Origin: Philodulcilactobacillus myokonensis
GTDB taxonomy: Bacteria > Bacillota > Bacilli > Lactobacillales > Lactobacillaceae
Length of the DNA stretch: 64,000 bases
Assembly (NCBI RefSeq): GCF_027923585.1
Contig: NZ_BRPL01000002.1
Span: 930,001-994,000 of the forward strand
Reading direction: 5' to 3'
Shown here: in pieces, positions 37,351-48,998 of the stretch
How positions within the stretch are numbered: the stretch's first letter is position 1
Layout of the letters: every line of letters starts with the position of its first letter
Translations under genes and position numbers: made by a program
Notes under the pieces: generated by a model
What the model saw: only the letters and a program-made list of their open reading frames with translations
Databases searched by the model: none
What the model was told of the DNA's origin: nothing

Positions 37351-39798
37351 TTATGACATGAATTGTTGTGGAGTAACACCATGCATCCCAATCATCGGAT
37401 CAATTTGATTTGATTGAATTAATTCATTAGTTAATTGGTGTTTCTTAGGTTTCTTCAGTTTAAGATCCAATTTTTTTGATGAATCTGAATCATGATCTTT
37501 CTGACCACCCATAATATCAATAATTCGTTTTTTAAGCGTTGTTTTTCTATTAACAGAAGCATTTTCAACACACTGTTCAAATGATTGGTAATCGCCTAGC
37601 ATAATAAGCATTTTAGAAGCTCTTGTAATCGCTGTATATAACAAATTACGTTTTAGCATAATATGGTACTGGGGAAGCATTGGCAAAATCACCATATCAA
37701 ATTCACTCCCCTGTGCCTTATGAATTGACGTACAATATGCTAATGTTAATTGATCCCAATTCTTACGATCATATTCAACTTCCTTATCACCAAAACTTAC
37801 CGTTAATTTGTCCTTCATTTTTTGGCGGTCATCATTAATTTGCATTCCGATGATTTTACCAATATCACCATTAAAAATATCATTTTCAGCATCGTTCACT
37901 AATTGTAATACCTTGTCATGCATTCTAAATTTAATCCCACGGAATGGGATTTCTTCTTGTTCATGTCGATCCTTAGGGTTCATAATGTTTTGAACAATTG
38001 AATTTAAACGGTTAATTCCACTAATACCACGGTAAATGGGTGCTAAAACTTGAATATCAGATGCACTAAATCCTTTTTTCTTTGCTTTAACCACAATTTG
38101 ATTAATAACTGAACCAACTTGATAAGCATTACAAGGAATAAAACTACGGTCACTTTTATTGGTTGTAAAATCAGATGGTAATTGACCATTTTTAATGGCA
38201 TGTGCTAAAGGAATAATTGTTGAATGATCATTCTGCCTATAAATCGTATTCAGTTCAATTTTGGGAATCATTTTAGAAGACAAAAGATCACTAAAAATTT
38301 GGCCAGGACCAACGGAAGGTAATTGGTCTTTATCACCAACTAAAATAACTTTCATATCATTAGGAACAGCTTGAATTAATATTTTAAAAAGAGAAGTATC
38401 AACCATCGACATTTCATCAATAATTAATAATCCACCCTCAAGATCATTGATTGAATCGTCATTATTATCATCATAACTGTTTAATCCTAGTAATCGATGA
38501 ATGGTACTAGCAGGGATATTAGTACTCTCACTCATTTTTTTAGCGGCCCGTCCAGTGGGTGCAGCAAGCAAAATTGGATACGGATGGTCAGCATCATACG
38601 TCTTAATATCTAATGAATAGCCATTTAAGTTAGCAAATAAATGAACCAATCCATTAATAATGGTTGTTTTACCAGTTCCTGGACCACCGGTTAAAATAAA
38701 AATTTTGGACTGAACAGCTTTAGTTAAAGCATCAACTTGTGATTGATCATAATTAATTTGTAAATCCCTTTCAATTTGTTTAATTTCACGCTTAATATTC
38801 TTTGGGGCAAATTTTTGATGCTTTGAATGATCCATAATTCTTTTAATATTTTCAGCAATTTGCCATTCTGAATAATACAATTGTTTTAAATAAATCCGAT
38901 TTTCATCACAAATCACTTTCCGTTCGCGTGCCAATTGAATCAATGCCTTTGCTAATCCATCTGGATCAACAGATGTTTCAATTCCGTCATTCAATAATGA
39001 TAATGATTTATCCAAAAGTGATCGAGTAGTCGTATAAGTATCACCATTTTGCACTGATAATTGCTTTAATGCTGCTAATAATCCGGCTTTAAGACGTCCT
39101 GTAGAATTAACACGAAGTCCCATCTCCCTTGCCATTCGATCGGCACGTTTAAAGCTAATCCCGTTGATATCTTCAACCAATTTGTATGGATTTTCTTGGA
39201 TAATTTTTAAAGTATCATTTCCATATTTTTTAAAAATAGCAGCTGAGAGACTACTACCGAATCCATAACTATTTAGTCCAATGATTGTTTGCGCAGTCCC
39301 ATTGTTTTTTTTAATTCCATTAACAAGGGTTTTCTGTTGTTTATCGGTTAATCCAATTTCCTTTTCCTTTAGTGAATCTGGTTGGTTTAAAATTACTTCA
39401 ACTAAATTATTACCTAGATTATCAACGACCCTTTGGGCAATTTTTTTACCAATTCCCGGGAAATTACTTCCTGATAAATAATTAACTAATCCTTTTTTAG
39501 AATGATTAATTTCATTTCGATAATTTGATGCTTTAAATTGACGTCCATATTTAGGGTGATCAATTAATTTTCCATTAAAACGATAGGTTGAATCCGGATT
39601 AAGTTCACCAAAGTTACCAGTTACAACAATGGTATCTTCTGACCAATCAAAATTTTGGTCATCAACTTGAACCAAAAGAACCTTATAAAAACTGTCATTT
39701 GCTTGGAAAAAGGTCGTTGTTGGTTTCCCAACGACATATTTTTGTTCATTTTGATCATTATTTTGAGGTTCGGAAAATAAATTCATTGATTGTGCCAC
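37351..39798 (-). CDS. recD2: RecD2-type ATP-dependent DNA helicase
   Basis: RecD2 is a 5'-3' helicase found in bacteria without RecBC partnership, active in replication fork and mismatch repair. The 815-aa protein has an N-terminal OB/HhH part (FPGIGKKIAQRVVDNLG), Walker A GGPGTGKTT near 367-375, Walker B LLIIDEMSMVD and the motif VI-like TSIHKAQGSEFD. The start is GTG at 39798 with GGAG upstream. It follows a TPR gene after 15 bases. Confidence 0.93.
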   Translation of the reverse strand: MAQSMNLFSEPQNNDQNEQKYVVGKPTTTFFQANDSFYKVLLVQVDDQNFDWSEDTIVVTGNFGELNPDSTYRFNGKLIDHPKYGRQFKASNYRNEINHSKKGLVNYLSGSNFPGIGKKIAQRVVDNLGNNLVEVILNQPDSLKEKEIGLTDKQQKTLVNGIKKNNGTAQTIIGLNSYGFGSSLSAAIFKKYGNDTLKIIQENPYKLVEDINGISFKRADRMAREMGLRVNSTGRLKAGLLAALKQLSVQNGDTYTTTRSLLDKSLSLLNDGIETSVDPDGLAKALIQLARERKVICDENRIYLKQLYYSEWQIAENIKRIMDHSKHQKFAPKNIKREIKQIERDLQINYDQSQVDALTKAVQSKIFILTGGPGTGKTTIINGLVHLFANLNGYSLDIKTYDADHPYPILLAAPTGRAAKKMSESTNIPASTIHRLLGLNSYDDNNDDSINDLEGGLLIIDEMSMVDTSLFKILIQAVPNDMKVILVGDKDQLPSVGPGQIFSDLLSSKMIPKIELNTIYRQNDHSTIIPLAHAIKNGQLPSDFTTNKSDRSFIPCNAYQVGSVINQIVVKAKKKGFSASDIQVLAPIYRGISGINRLNSIVQNIMNPKDRHEQEEIPFRGIKFRMHDKVLQLVNDAENDIFNGDIGKIIGMQINDDRQKMKDKLTVSFGDKEVEYDRKNWDQLTLAYCTSIHKAQGSEFDMVILPMLPQYHIMLKRNLLYTAITRASKMLIMLGDYQSFEQCVENASVNRKTTLKKRIIDIMGGQKDHDSDSSKKLDLKLKKPKKHQLTNELIQSNQIDPMIGMHGVTPQQFMS

Positions 39799-39813
39799 GG
39801 TAACTGCTCCTTG

Positions 39814-40563
39814 TTATTTCTTTGTCTGGTTATTTTTATTTTTACGTTGAACTTGAATAAATCGTTCGATATCTGCTAATTTCTTCTGACCTTTTTTAAA
39901 GTATTTTTCATCATACTTTTGAGCACGAGCAAAATATTCATGGAAATCTTCACCAAGAACCATTGCAACAATTCCACGATCAAAATTAGCACGCCCATCA
40001 TTAGGAAGTGCATTTAAAACATGATCATAAAATTGAGCCGATTCTTTAAAATTACCTAATGCTAAAAGACTTTCACCCAATAAACGATTGACATCAGGAT
40101 CTTGTCTACGATGTCCTTGAGCCGTTAATGCAAAAACGATTGCTCGTTTATAATCTTTTTTTGACATATAACTTTGAGCCAGCATAATATATGCATCAAC
40201 TTTTAAATGTTCATCATCAACCTGTTGAAATTGTTTAATTGCCTTATCAAAATCACCAGCGGAATAATAAACATTTCCTAATCCATAAAGCAAAGCATTC
40301 TTAGCCCTTTTACTTTTATCTGCAAATAATCCCAATGCTTTCATTAGTAATTCTTCGGCCTGGGTATAACTCTTTAATTCAACTAAAAATGTCCCCAAAT
40401 CATAATATGTTCGATAATTATGAGGATGATTATCAATATCGGATACTAGTTTATGAAGGGTTTTGTCTGCTTTTTTTTGAGCAGCTTCCCTTACTTTACT
40501 TACGTGTTTTTGATGCTTTCGATTTTCAATTTGCTTTTTTTTAATATTTTCGTTTGGTTTCAT
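39814..40563 (-). CDS. Tetratricopeptide repeat protein
   Basis: A 249-aa soluble protein with a charged N-terminal coiled-coil stretch (residues 1-40, rich in Lys and Gln) and five or so TPR units, such as YYDLGTFLVELKSYTQAEELL and ALLYGLGNVYYSAGDFDKAI. TPR proteins are binding scaffolds. The gene lies between a histidine phosphatase and recD2 in a neighbourhood common in lactobacilli, but its partner is not known. Confidence 0.88.
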   Translation of the reverse strand: MKPNENIKKKQIENRKHQKHVSKVREAAQKKADKTLHKLVSDIDNHPHNYRTYYDLGTFLVELKSYTQAEELLMKALGLFADKSKRAKNALLYGLGNVYYSAGDFDKAIKQFQQVDDEHLKVDAYIMLAQSYMSKKDYKRAIVFALTAQGHRRQDPDVNRLLGESLLALGNFKESAQFYDHVLNALPNDGRANFDRGIVAMVLGEDFHEYFARAQKYDEKYFKKGQKKLADIERFIQVQRKNKNNQTKK

Positions 40564-40584
40564 TTTATCAACCGTCCTTATCGA

Positions 40585-41241
40585 TTAAATTACGTCAGTC
40601 GCACTGGGTTTCTTTGATAAATAACTAGTATCATTCCATTTAACTAATTGAAAGTGTTTCCCAAAATCATCAGTTGAAAGAATCGTTGTACTAGTGTTAG
40701 CCAATCCACCGCGTTTTCTTAATTGTGCTAGGGGTACATTCAACAATGAATTAATTTCAGCATTCAAAGCGGCCCCATGACTGACAATCATTACATTATC
40801 GTCTTTTTGATAAATTGATGCAATTTTTTTAATTGCGGGAGTCATTCGATTAATAACATCGGAGAAATTTTCGCCACCAATGGATCTTCCATCGTATAAA
40901 TCAGGATGTGAACGAAAATTTTTAAAGATATTTGGAAATTTAGATTCAACTTCTGAAAATTTCATTCCTTCCATTTGACCTAAATTAAATTCCTTTAAAC
41001 GACTTAATAATGTTAGTGGCGGACGATGATTTAAACGGGTTCTAATTCTAGATGCAGTAATTCGTGCTCTTTTAATGGGGCTTGCATAAATGTGTGCAAA
41101 ATGAACATTATAAAAATATTGAGCTAATTCATTCATTTCAATGTAACTTTCGTTAAGTAGTGGTGAATCACCACTTGCCCCTTGGTATTTACTTTCTAAA
41201 TTCCATTTAGTTTTACCATGACGAACAAAATATATTTTCAA
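40585..41241 (-). CDS. Histidine phosphatase family protein
   Basis: The 218-aa protein has the phosphoglycerate mutase-type signature FVRHGKTKWN with catalytic His8, the Arg in SPIKRARITA, and a second His in MIVSHGAAL near 150. The family includes phosphatases of small metabolites; the substrate cannot be assigned. The start is TTG at 41241 behind GGGGGT. Confidence 0.9.
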   Translation of the reverse strand: MKIYFVRHGKTKWNLESKYQGASGDSPLLNESYIEMNELAQYFYNVHFAHIYASPIKRARITASRIRTRLNHRPPLTLLSRLKEFNLGQMEGMKFSEVESKFPNIFKNFRSHPDLYDGRSIGGENFSDVINRMTPAIKKIASIYQKDDNVMIVSHGAALNAEINSLLNVPLAQLRKRGGLANTSTTILSTDDFGKHFQLVKWNDTSYLSKKPSATDVI

Positions 41242-41302
41242 AATAAGACCCCCGTTAAAATTTATTAGCTAATTATATTATAACAAATTAATTACCCAAA
41301 AA

Positions 41303-41334
41303 TAAAAAAGCTCCCTTAAAGAATAAGGAGCTTT
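41303..41334 (-). terminator. Terminator after mnmA
   Basis: Minus-strand stem AAAGCTCCTTA/TAAGGGAGCTTT (one bulged G) followed by a T-run, 24 bases after mnmA. Confidence 0.85.
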
Positions 41335-41357
41335 CAATTAAAAAATTAACCGTTTAA

Positions 41358-42563
<1,206 letters not shown>

Positions 42564-42596
42564 TTATCATACATTATTTATATTCATAATTAAAGA

Positions 42597-42929
42597 TTAC
42601 TTACTTTTAATTACCTTTTTAATTGATAGCTCGTTCATAAAATATCTAAATTGTTCAACTTCTTTTTGATGATCATGGTTAAATAAATTAACATCCCTAA
42701 AACCAGTTGAATCTAAAATTCTCATTTTAAATTGTTTTAAATCTCTTTTAATTGTAATTTTTAACTGATAACTAGTTGGAAGATCTAAATTTAAAGAACG
42801 AACCAATCTATAATTACCAGCATTTGTTTTTTGAAATCCCATATCTGACAAAGTATATGATTTAATATCTGGGTTCAAAATATAAACCGTATTACTACCG
42901 TTTAATTTTACCTGGTTTGAAAAAAGCAT
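42597..42929 (-). CDS. DUF1831 domain-containing protein
   Basis: The 110-aa protein lies between the cysteine desulfurase and mnmA, the position where lactobacilli carry DUF1831. The sequence (YTLSDMGFQKTNAGNYRLVR) fits that family in length and pattern. It has no cysteine, so it is unlikely to carry persulfide itself; it might assist sulfur transfer (inference from position). The ATG overlaps the desulfurase stop as TAATG. Confidence 0.8.
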   Translation of the reverse strand: MLFSNQVKLNGSNTVYILNPDIKSYTLSDMGFQKTNAGNYRLVRSLNLDLPTSYQLKITIKRDLKQFKMRILDSTGFRDVNLFNHDHQKEVEQFRYFMNELSIKKVIKSK

Positions 42930-44098
42930 TAAACCTCTTCCTGCTTTCTCTTTTTAATTTGTTTAACAATTTTAGCAATGTTCTTTATTAAAAATTGAAT
43001 ATCACTTTCAGTTGTATATCTTCCAAAACTAATTCTAATTGATTGTGATATTCTTGGACTTTTAGTACCATACATTGCAGTTAAAACATGTGAAGGAGCA
43101 ATACTCCCAGCAGTACAAGCCGAACCACCAGAAACAGCAATTCCAGCTAAATCTAAATTAGCTTGCATGACATAGGTTGAAATTCCTTTAATCCAAATAT
43201 TAAAAACATGTTGTAAATTATGACGATTTAATTCACCATTAATTTCAAAATCAATCTGATTCTTTTTTAAACCGTCAATAATTTCTTTTTTATATTGATA
43301 ATAAACATCCTGTCGATGCTTTTTTTCAGTTGATGGCAAATTCTTAACAGCGGTTGCAAATCCAGAAATGCCTGGAACATTTTCAGTTCCAGCACGACGT
43401 TTAGATTCCTGATCTCCACCTTTAATGAAACTGGGATAATTAATTCCATTTCTACGGTATAGAAAACCAACCATTTTTGGTCCATTTAATTTATGGGCAG
43501 AAGTTGAAAGCATATCAATATGGTCCTTTTTAACATCAATATCTAATAATCCATATGCTTGAACGGCATCCGTATGAAACCATGCTTGATGATTTTTTAA
43601 TATTTCGCCAATTTCATGGATTGGCATTCGGCTACCAACTTCGTTATTCCCGGTCATAATTGTAACTAAAATGGTATCATCATCTAAAGCTTTTTTAAAA
43701 TCAGATAATGAAATATTTCCTTTACTATCAACAGGCAAGTAAGTAACTCTAAAGCCATGATTTTCTAAATATTTTAATGGTTTTAAAACTGCTTCATGTT
43801 CAATTGAAGTTGTAATAATATGATTACCTAATTTTTTCCTAGCCAAAGCAGTCTGCATAATTGCAGTATTATCACTTTCGGTTCCACCACTTGTGAAAAC
43901 AATTTCATTATCGTCAGCATTGATACTTTGAGCAATAATATGTCTGCTACGATCTAAAATTCGTTTTGAATTACGTCCCAATTGGTATAGAGTCGAAGCA
44001 TTGCCATAAACGTTCTTTAGCTTATCATTCATATCTGCAAGAACTTCCTTAGAAATTGGTGTCGTTGCAGCATTATCTAAATAAATTTCTTTCACCAT
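42929..44098 (-). CDS. Cysteine desulfurase (NifS/IscS family), probably for tRNA thiolation
   Basis: A 389-aa PLP enzyme that takes sulfur from cysteine. It begins IYLDNAATTPI, has the HTDAVQAYG segment, the PLP lysine in STSAHKLNG near 203 and the active cysteine in GGSACTAGS near 327. Genome position with DUF1831 and mnmA, as for B. subtilis yrvO-mnmA, argues for a role in 2-thiouridine formation and not in a SUF system. Confidence 0.92.
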   Translation of the reverse strand: MVKEIYLDNAATTPISKEVLADMNDKLKNVYGNASTLYQLGRNSKRILDRSRHIIAQSINADDNEIVFTSGGTESDNTAIMQTALARKKLGNHIITTSIEHEAVLKPLKYLENHGFRVTYLPVDSKGNISLSDFKKALDDDTILVTIMTGNNEVGSRMPIHEIGEILKNHQAWFHTDAVQAYGLLDIDVKKDHIDMLSTSAHKLNGPKMVGFLYRRNGINYPSFIKGGDQESKRRAGTENVPGISGFATAVKNLPSTEKKHRQDVYYQYKKEIIDGLKKNQIDFEINGELNRHNLQHVFNIWIKGISTYVMQANLDLAGIAVSGGSACTAGSIAPSHVLTAMYGTKSPRISQSIRISFGRYTTESDIQFLIKNIAKIVKQIKKRKQEEV

Positions 44099-44114
44099 TG
44101 ATCACTTTCCTTAA

Positions 44115-44807
44115 TTAGTTCTGATACTCAAACAGATGAATTAACATTTCAGCAGATCTTTTCCCTGCTTTAATAATAAATTGATCAAAACTTGTATTGG
44201 CATTTTCATCACCAACATCAGACATAGCACGGACAACAACGTATGGAACATTAAATTGATGAGCAACCTGTCCAACAGCTGCACCTTCCATTTCACAAGA
44301 TAAAGCATCCGGAAAATGTTTTAAAATATTATCAATTGTTTTTTGGCTCGCAATAAATTGATCACCAGATACAATTAATCCTAATTTAGCATTTAGACCA
44401 ACTTGTTTAGAAGCATTAACAATAGCCTCTCCCCATTTTTTAGAAGCTTTAAAGCGAGCAGGCTGTTGTGGCAATTGACCATATTGATATCCTGCCGGAA
44501 TAGCATTGACATCATGATAAGCAGTTTCGGTTGAAACAACTAAATCGCCAACAGAAAGGCCTTTACCAATTCCACCAGCGGAACCCGAATTAATAACAAC
44601 ATCCACGTTAAATTCATTAATTAAGAGCGCCGTTGTTAACCCAGCTTCAACTTTACCAATCCCAGAACGAACTAAAACAACGGATTGATGATTAATTTGT
44701 CCAGAATAAAATTCAATTCCTTTTAAATCCTTCGTTCTTTTTTGGTCCAATGCATCATCAAGCTTCTTAATTTCTTCTTCCATTGCACAAACAATTCCAA
44801 AAGTCAT
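44115..44807 (-). CDS. mtnN: 5'-methylthioadenosine/S-adenosylhomocysteine nucleosidase
   Basis: MtnN (Pfs) cleaves S-adenosylhomocysteine and methylthioadenosine, feeding methionine recycling and AI-2 precursor formation. The 230-aa protein has MEEEIKKL, SGSAGGIG and the substrate loop CEMEGAAVGQVAHQF with RAMSDVGDE at the end, all family features. It is 16 bases upstream of the cysteine desulfurase in the same run. Confidence 0.95.
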   Translation of the reverse strand: MTFGIVCAMEEEIKKLDDALDQKRTKDLKGIEFYSGQINHQSVVLVRSGIGKVEAGLTTALLINEFNVDVVINSGSAGGIGKGLSVGDLVVSTETAYHDVNAIPAGYQYGQLPQQPARFKASKKWGEAIVNASKQVGLNAKLGLIVSGDQFIASQKTIDNILKHFPDALSCEMEGAAVGQVAHQFNVPYVVVRAMSDVGDENANTSFDQFIIKAGKRSAEMLIHLFEYQN

Positions 44808-44826
44808 TTAAATAACTCCTCAATAA

Positions 44827-45030
44827 TTAAAAATTAACAAAAAATAAAATCAAAAAGACCAAAGTAATTAAAACAATCAAAACAATAATTACTTTATCCC
44901 AAAATTTAGCCAACCGCTGGCTTTTTTCAGCTGCAATTTGTTTCTTTTGATCAATTGCTTGCTGATCAACATTATTTTGATATTCTTCTCTGGTTAGCCG
45001 CGTTTTACGGTCAAAATCATTATTATCCAT
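44827..45030 (-). CDS. Small single-pass membrane protein (67 aa), unknown
   Basis: I do not recognise a named family. The first 43 residues are charged and helical (DQQAIDQKKQIAAEKSQRL), and residues 45-65 are a C-terminal transmembrane helix, so it is a tail-anchored protein with a cytoplasmic coil. It lies between the Nudix gene and mtnN with short gaps and is surely co-transcribed. Confidence 0.7.
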   Translation of the reverse strand: MDNNDFDRKTRLTREEYQNNVDQQAIDQKKQIAAEKSQRLAKFWDKVIIVLIVLITLVFLILFFVNF

Positions 45031-45038
45031 TGAACTAA

Positions 45039-45599
45039 TTACCCCTTATTTTGCATTAATTGCCAATACAAAATAGCCATGATGGTTTTACCATCAACAA
45101 TTTTTCCAGAATGTAATAATGATAGGGCTTCATCTAATGAATATTCTTTAATTTCTAAATATTCACCCTTATCACGGGGTAATTCATTAGACACAGGCTC
45201 TAAACCCGTTACTAAATATAAATCCATATATTCATTAGAAAAACCAACTGTCGAATAAAAACCAGTTAAATGTTCTATCTTTTTAGCCTTGTAACGTGTT
45301 TCTTCGTTCAATTCTCGAATCATAGCATGTTTTGATGGATCAGATGAATCACTATCCCTAGGATCAACTTTTCCAGCTGGGATTTCTAGTGTCGTTGAAG
45401 CAATTGGTGCCCGCCATTGAGTTTCCATAATCATTTTATGATTACTCGTTAATGCCAAAGCACCAACCGCTTTAGCATGTTTCACAATATCTCTAGTAGC
45501 TGTTTGTCCATTAGGCAATTCAACCGTTTGTTTTTCAACGTTAATAATCGATCCATTATAAATATGATCAGTTTTCATTACTTTTTCTTTAAAATTCAA
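45039..45599 (-). CDS. nudF: ADP-ribose pyrophosphatase (Nudix hydrolase)
   Basis: The 186-aa protein has a Nudix box that starts GKVDPRDSDSSDPSKHA and ends with the key residues RELNEETRY; the spacing contains a few extra residues compared with the classical box. The N-terminal part (YNGSIINVEKQTVELPNG) matches the ADP-ribose pyrophosphatase branch. The start is TTG at 45599 with AGGTGA five bases upstream; an ATG at 45578 has a poorer site. Confidence 0.88.
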   Translation of the reverse strand: MNFKEKVMKTDHIYNGSIINVEKQTVELPNGQTATRDIVKHAKAVGALALTSNHKMIMETQWRAPIASTTLEIPAGKVDPRDSDSSDPSKHAMIRELNEETRYKAKKIEHLTGFYSTVGFSNEYMDLYLVTGLEPVSNELPRDKGEYLEIKEYSLDEALSLLHSGKIVDGKTIMAILYWQLMQNKG

Positions 45600-45655
45600 T
45601 TAAATCACCTATCCCTATTCTTTTTAATTTTAATAATAATTTAAAACAATTTCAA

Positions 45656-45868
45656 TTAAAGTGAGTTGTGATTATTCAAAGTTATTTTAGCAGCTTGTGG
45701 TCCCCTCGCACCATAAGCAACTACAAAATTAACCATTTTACCGACTTTTGGGACATCATTATGGTTTAATAAGCCAGAAACATGGAAGAATAATTTTTCA
45801 CCATTATCACCTTTAATATAACCAAAACCATGGTATTGATCGTATGAATCAATTTTTCCACTTAACAT
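45656..45868 (-). CDS. Divergent cold-shock domain protein
   Basis: The 70-aa protein is a cold-shock domain: RNP1-like GFGYIKG (14-20), RNP2-like LFFHVSG and the C-terminal GARGPQAAKI. It differs from main CspA proteins at the RNA-stacking face: where CspA has VKWFN it has IDSYD, so the tryptophan is lost. The ATG at 45868 has AAAGGAG upstream. The longer frame to 45916 runs into the ileS terminator and is not used. Confidence 0.85.
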   Translation of the reverse strand: MLSGKIDSYDQYHGFGYIKGDNGEKLFFHVSGLLNHNDVPKVGKMVNFVVAYGARGPQAAKITLNNHNSL

Positions 45869-45892
45869 TTTTATTTCTCCTTTATGATTACA

Positions 45893-45919
45893 ACAAAAAA
45901 GGTTGGGAAATCCCAACCT
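45893..45919 (-). terminator. Terminator after ileS
   Basis: Minus-strand stem AGGTTGGGA/TCCCAACCT followed by TTTTTTG, about 24 bases after the ileS stop. Confidence 0.9.
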
Positions 45920-45942
45920 GTAATTGATTTAATTAATAGTTA

Positions 45943-48750
45943 TTAGTCGTCGAACCCATCTTTAACGGTTGATGGAAAATCTTTTCGAACTAACTTAGCA
46001 CAACGAGCACAGAAGTTAGGATAATCAGAATCACTACCAACATCTGTCTTAAACATTCTGCAACGACGGCATGGTTTACCATCAGCATGTTGAGCTAAAA
46101 CATAAAAATCATCTGAATATTTGTCAGCATGATCATCAGCTTTAGATGCATCAGCAGTATTTAATTGTGAAACCATGAGAACCTTTCTAATTTCATCATT
46201 ACCACCTAATGAATTAAATAAATTCTTCACATCATCATTTAGATATAAAGTTAATTTAGCTTCAGACGGCTTCCCAATGACCTTTGCATCACGGGCTTCT
46301 TCTAATGATTTTAGAACATCTTTTCTAAGTTCCATAAATTGATTCCATTCTTTATAGACTTGATCTTCATTATCATAATGCTTTACTGATGGCATTTCAG
46401 ATAATTGAGCAAATTGTTCAGGTTCATCTAAGAAGTGCCAAATTTCTTCAGCAGTATGTGGTAATACAGGTGTCATTAACTTAACTAGACCAACTAAAAT
46501 GGTGTAGATAACAGTCTGCATTGAACGTCTTGAAACGCTATCCTTTGAATCAATGTAAACAACATCTTTAGCAAAATCCAGATAAAATGCAGATAGGTCT
46601 GAATTAACAAACTTCAAAAATTCTTTGTACATGTCTAAGAAATCATAATTATCAAAATAATTTTTAATATCACTAACAAAATGATTAAATTTAACTAGCA
46701 TGTATTGGTCAACTGAACTCAAATCATTGAATTTAACAGCATTCTTCTTTGGATCAAAATCACTAGTATTAGATAACATGTATCTAAGGGTATTTCTAAT
46801 CTTCTTATAATTACCAGCAATTTTAGCAAAACTTGCCATTGAGCAACGGACATCGGCTGAAGTGTCAACGGATGCTACCCATAAACGAACAATTTCAGCA
46901 CCCATCTTTTTAATAACTTCACTAGGTGCAATTGTATTACCCAATGATTTACTCATTTTATGACCAGTGCCATCTAAAGTGAACCCTTGCGATACTACTT
47001 GCTTATATGGAGCTTTACCGCTAAATGCAACGCTAGTGATAATACTTGAATTAAACCAGCCACGATATTGGTCAGAACCTTCTAAGTATAAATCAGCTGG
47101 ATATTTCAAATCCGGTCGTTCTGCTAATACACCTTGGTGAGATGAGCCGGAATCAAACCAAACATCCATAATATCAGTTTCTTTAGTAAACTTACCATGA
47201 GGTGAATGGCTATTTGTATACCCCTTTGGTAATAAATCTTTGGCATCACGTTCAAACCAAACATTAGAACCATACTTGTAGAATAAGTCCGCAACATGAT
47301 TCACTGTCTCTGGCTCAATAATTGCAGTTCCATCTTCAGCATAGAAAATTGGTAATGGAACACCCCAAACACGTTGTCTAGAAATGACCCAGTCGCCACG
47401 ATTAGCAAGCATATTGTGAAGACGCTTGTTACCCCAGCTTGGGTGAAATTTAACCGTGTCTACAGCTTTCAATAATGGTTTTTTAATCTTATCCACGGAT
47501 GCAAACCATTGAGGAGTTGCTCGATAAATAACGGGTTTCTTAGTTCGCCAATCAAATGGATAACTATGTTTATATGGAACATACTTAAGTGTTAATTTCT
47601 TTTGCTTTAATTTATCTAATGAAATTTTGTTAGCATCATCGTAAAAGATGCCTTCAAAATCTTTTCCTGCTTCCTTAGTTAAATATCCCTTATTATCAAC
47701 GTCAACAAAAATATCTAATCCATATTTTTTACCAACATTATAATCATCTTCACCAAAACCAGGAGCAGTATGAACTAATCCAGTACCTGAATCAGCAGTA
47801 ACAAAATCACCAAGCATTACCAGTAATTTTCGATCAGAATTAAATGGATGCTGTGCGGTCATTTTTTCTAATTGACTACCTTTAAGGGTTTTAACAACAT
47901 TGTATTTCTTCCAACCGAATAATTCTGCATCGTGCTTTAATAAAGCATCGGCAATAACATAATTACGGTCACTACCATCAGGATTAACAACATCATAATC
48001 AAAATTAGCATCGACTGTAATTCCTTCAGAAGCTGGAATGGTCCAAGGAGTGGTAGTCCAAACGGCAAAGTATGTATTCTTAGGATCTAATAGACCTTTA
48101 CCATCAACAACCTTTTCACCATAAAATACTGATGGTGATGTTACATCATGATATTCGACTTCTGCTTCAGCCATTGCTGATTCAGATGACCAAGACCAAA
48201 TAACTGGTTTTTTACCACGATAAATTAATCCTTTTTCGGCCATCTTACCAAAAACTCTAATTTCAGCAGCTTCAAATTCTGGTTTTAAAGTTAAATATGG
48301 ATGATTCCAGTCACCGGTGACTCCTAAACGTTTAAATTCATCACGTTGGCGATTAACTTGTTTCAATGCATAATCATGACATAACTTTCGAAATGCATTA
48401 GTCGACATCTTTTTTCTATCATAACCAGCTTGTGTTAATTTTTGCTCAATTGGTAAGCCATGAGTATCCCAACCAGGTACATAAGGTGCACGATATCCAT
48501 TCATAGATTTAAAACGAACAATAAAATCCTTAGAAATTTTATTCATTGCATGACCCATATGAATATCACCATTAGCATATGGTGGTCCATCATGTAAAAT
48601 AAATGTTGGCTTACCTTGATTTAATTTTTGTCTTTGTTCATAAACATGATTATCTTCCCAAACTTTTTCACGTTGAGCTTCTTTAACAGGAAGATTCCCA
48701 CGCATCTTAAACTTAGTCTTACCCAAATTCAATGTATCTTTAACACGCAT
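45943..48750 (-). CDS. ileS: Isoleucyl-tRNA synthetase
   Basis: IleS charges tRNA-Ile and edits valine. The 935-aa protein has the class I HIGH-type motif [14 protein letters not shown] near 55-68, KMSKS in [10 protein letters not shown] near 597, and a C-terminal zinc site with two Cys pairs (CRRC, CARC). I use ATG 48750 ([10 protein letters not shown]) with GAGGGTGA upstream; an ATG three codons earlier overlaps this SD. It is controlled by the T-box ahead of it and follows divIVA, the usual end of the dcw cluster. Confidence 0.97.
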   Translation of the reverse strand: MRVKDTLNLGKTKFKMRGNLPVKEAQREKVWEDNHVYEQRQKLNQGKPTFILHDGPPYANGDIHMGHAMNKISKDFIVRFKSMNGYRAPYVPGWDTHGLPIEQKLTQAGYDRKKMSTNAFRKLCHDYALKQVNRQRDEFKRLGVTGDWNHPYLTLKPEFEAAEIRVFGKMAEKGLIYRGKKPVIWSWSSESAMAEAEVEYHDVTSPSVFYGEKVVDGKGLLDPKNTYFAVWTTTPWTIPASEGITVDANFDYDVVNPDGSDRNYVIADALLKHDAELFGWKKYNVVKTLKGSQLEKMTAQHPFNSDRKLLVMLGDFVTADSGTGLVHTAPGFGEDDYNVGKKYGLDIFVDVDNKGYLTKEAGKDFEGIFYDDANKISLDKLKQKKLTLKYVPYKHSYPFDWRTKKPVIYRATPQWFASVDKIKKPLLKAVDTVKFHPSWGNKRLHNMLANRGDWVISRQRVWGVPLPIFYAEDGTAIIEPETVNHVADLFYKYGSNVWFERDAKDLLPKGYTNSHSPHGKFTKETDIMDVWFDSGSSHQGVLAERPDLKYPADLYLEGSDQYRGWFNSSIITSVAFSGKAPYKQVVSQGFTLDGTGHKMSKSLGNTIAPSEVIKKMGAEIVRLWVASVDTSADVRCSMASFAKIAGNYKKIRNTLRYMLSNTSDFDPKKNAVKFNDLSSVDQYMLVKFNHFVSDIKNYFDNYDFLDMYKEFLKFVNSDLSAFYLDFAKDVVYIDSKDSVSRRSMQTVIYTILVGLVKLMTPVLPHTAEEIWHFLDEPEQFAQLSEMPSVKHYDNEDQVYKEWNQFMELRKDVLKSLEEARDAKVIGKPSEAKLTLYLNDDVKNLFNSLGGNDEIRKVLMVSQLNTADASKADDHADKYSDDFYVLAQHADGKPCRRCRMFKTDVGSDSDYPNFCARCAKLVRKDFPSTVKDGFDD

Positions 48751-48791
48751 TTGATTCACCCTCTAATATAAATATGTAAACACTAATTAAT

Positions 48792-48989
48792 AAAAAACGG
48801 AAAAGGCTTCATCACAAGGGACGAAGTCTTTTCCGTGGTACCACCCAAATTCAGAATTTAAAAATTCTCTTCATTGATTTTATTTAATTAAAAAATTAAA
48901 GCTGATCTGTAAAATCAAGAGTGACTATTGGACTTCTCATCAATACCAACTCGCTTGAAGTATCTTGATTAAACTTTCTAATCTTTAAT
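48792..48989 (-). promoter_or_regulatory. T-box riboswitch (Ile) upstream of ileS
   Basis: The leader reads the charging state of tRNA-Ile. Stem I closes with ATTAAAG (48983-48989) and CTTTAAT (48895-48901). The specifier codon AUC, followed by A, lies on its 3' side at 48904-48906. The conserved T-box TGGGTGGTACCACGG is at 48833-48847. The terminator stem is CGGAAAAGACTTCG and its complement (48798-48835) with a T-run at 48792-48797. The antiterminator shares the T-box bases with this stem, so uncharged tRNA should promote read-through. Confidence 0.93.
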
Positions 48990-48998
48990 GAAATGAAA

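Noticed and set aside
45869-45916. N-terminal extension of the cold-shock protein
   Set aside because: It overlaps the ileS terminator, and AAAGGAG stands before the ATG at 45868.
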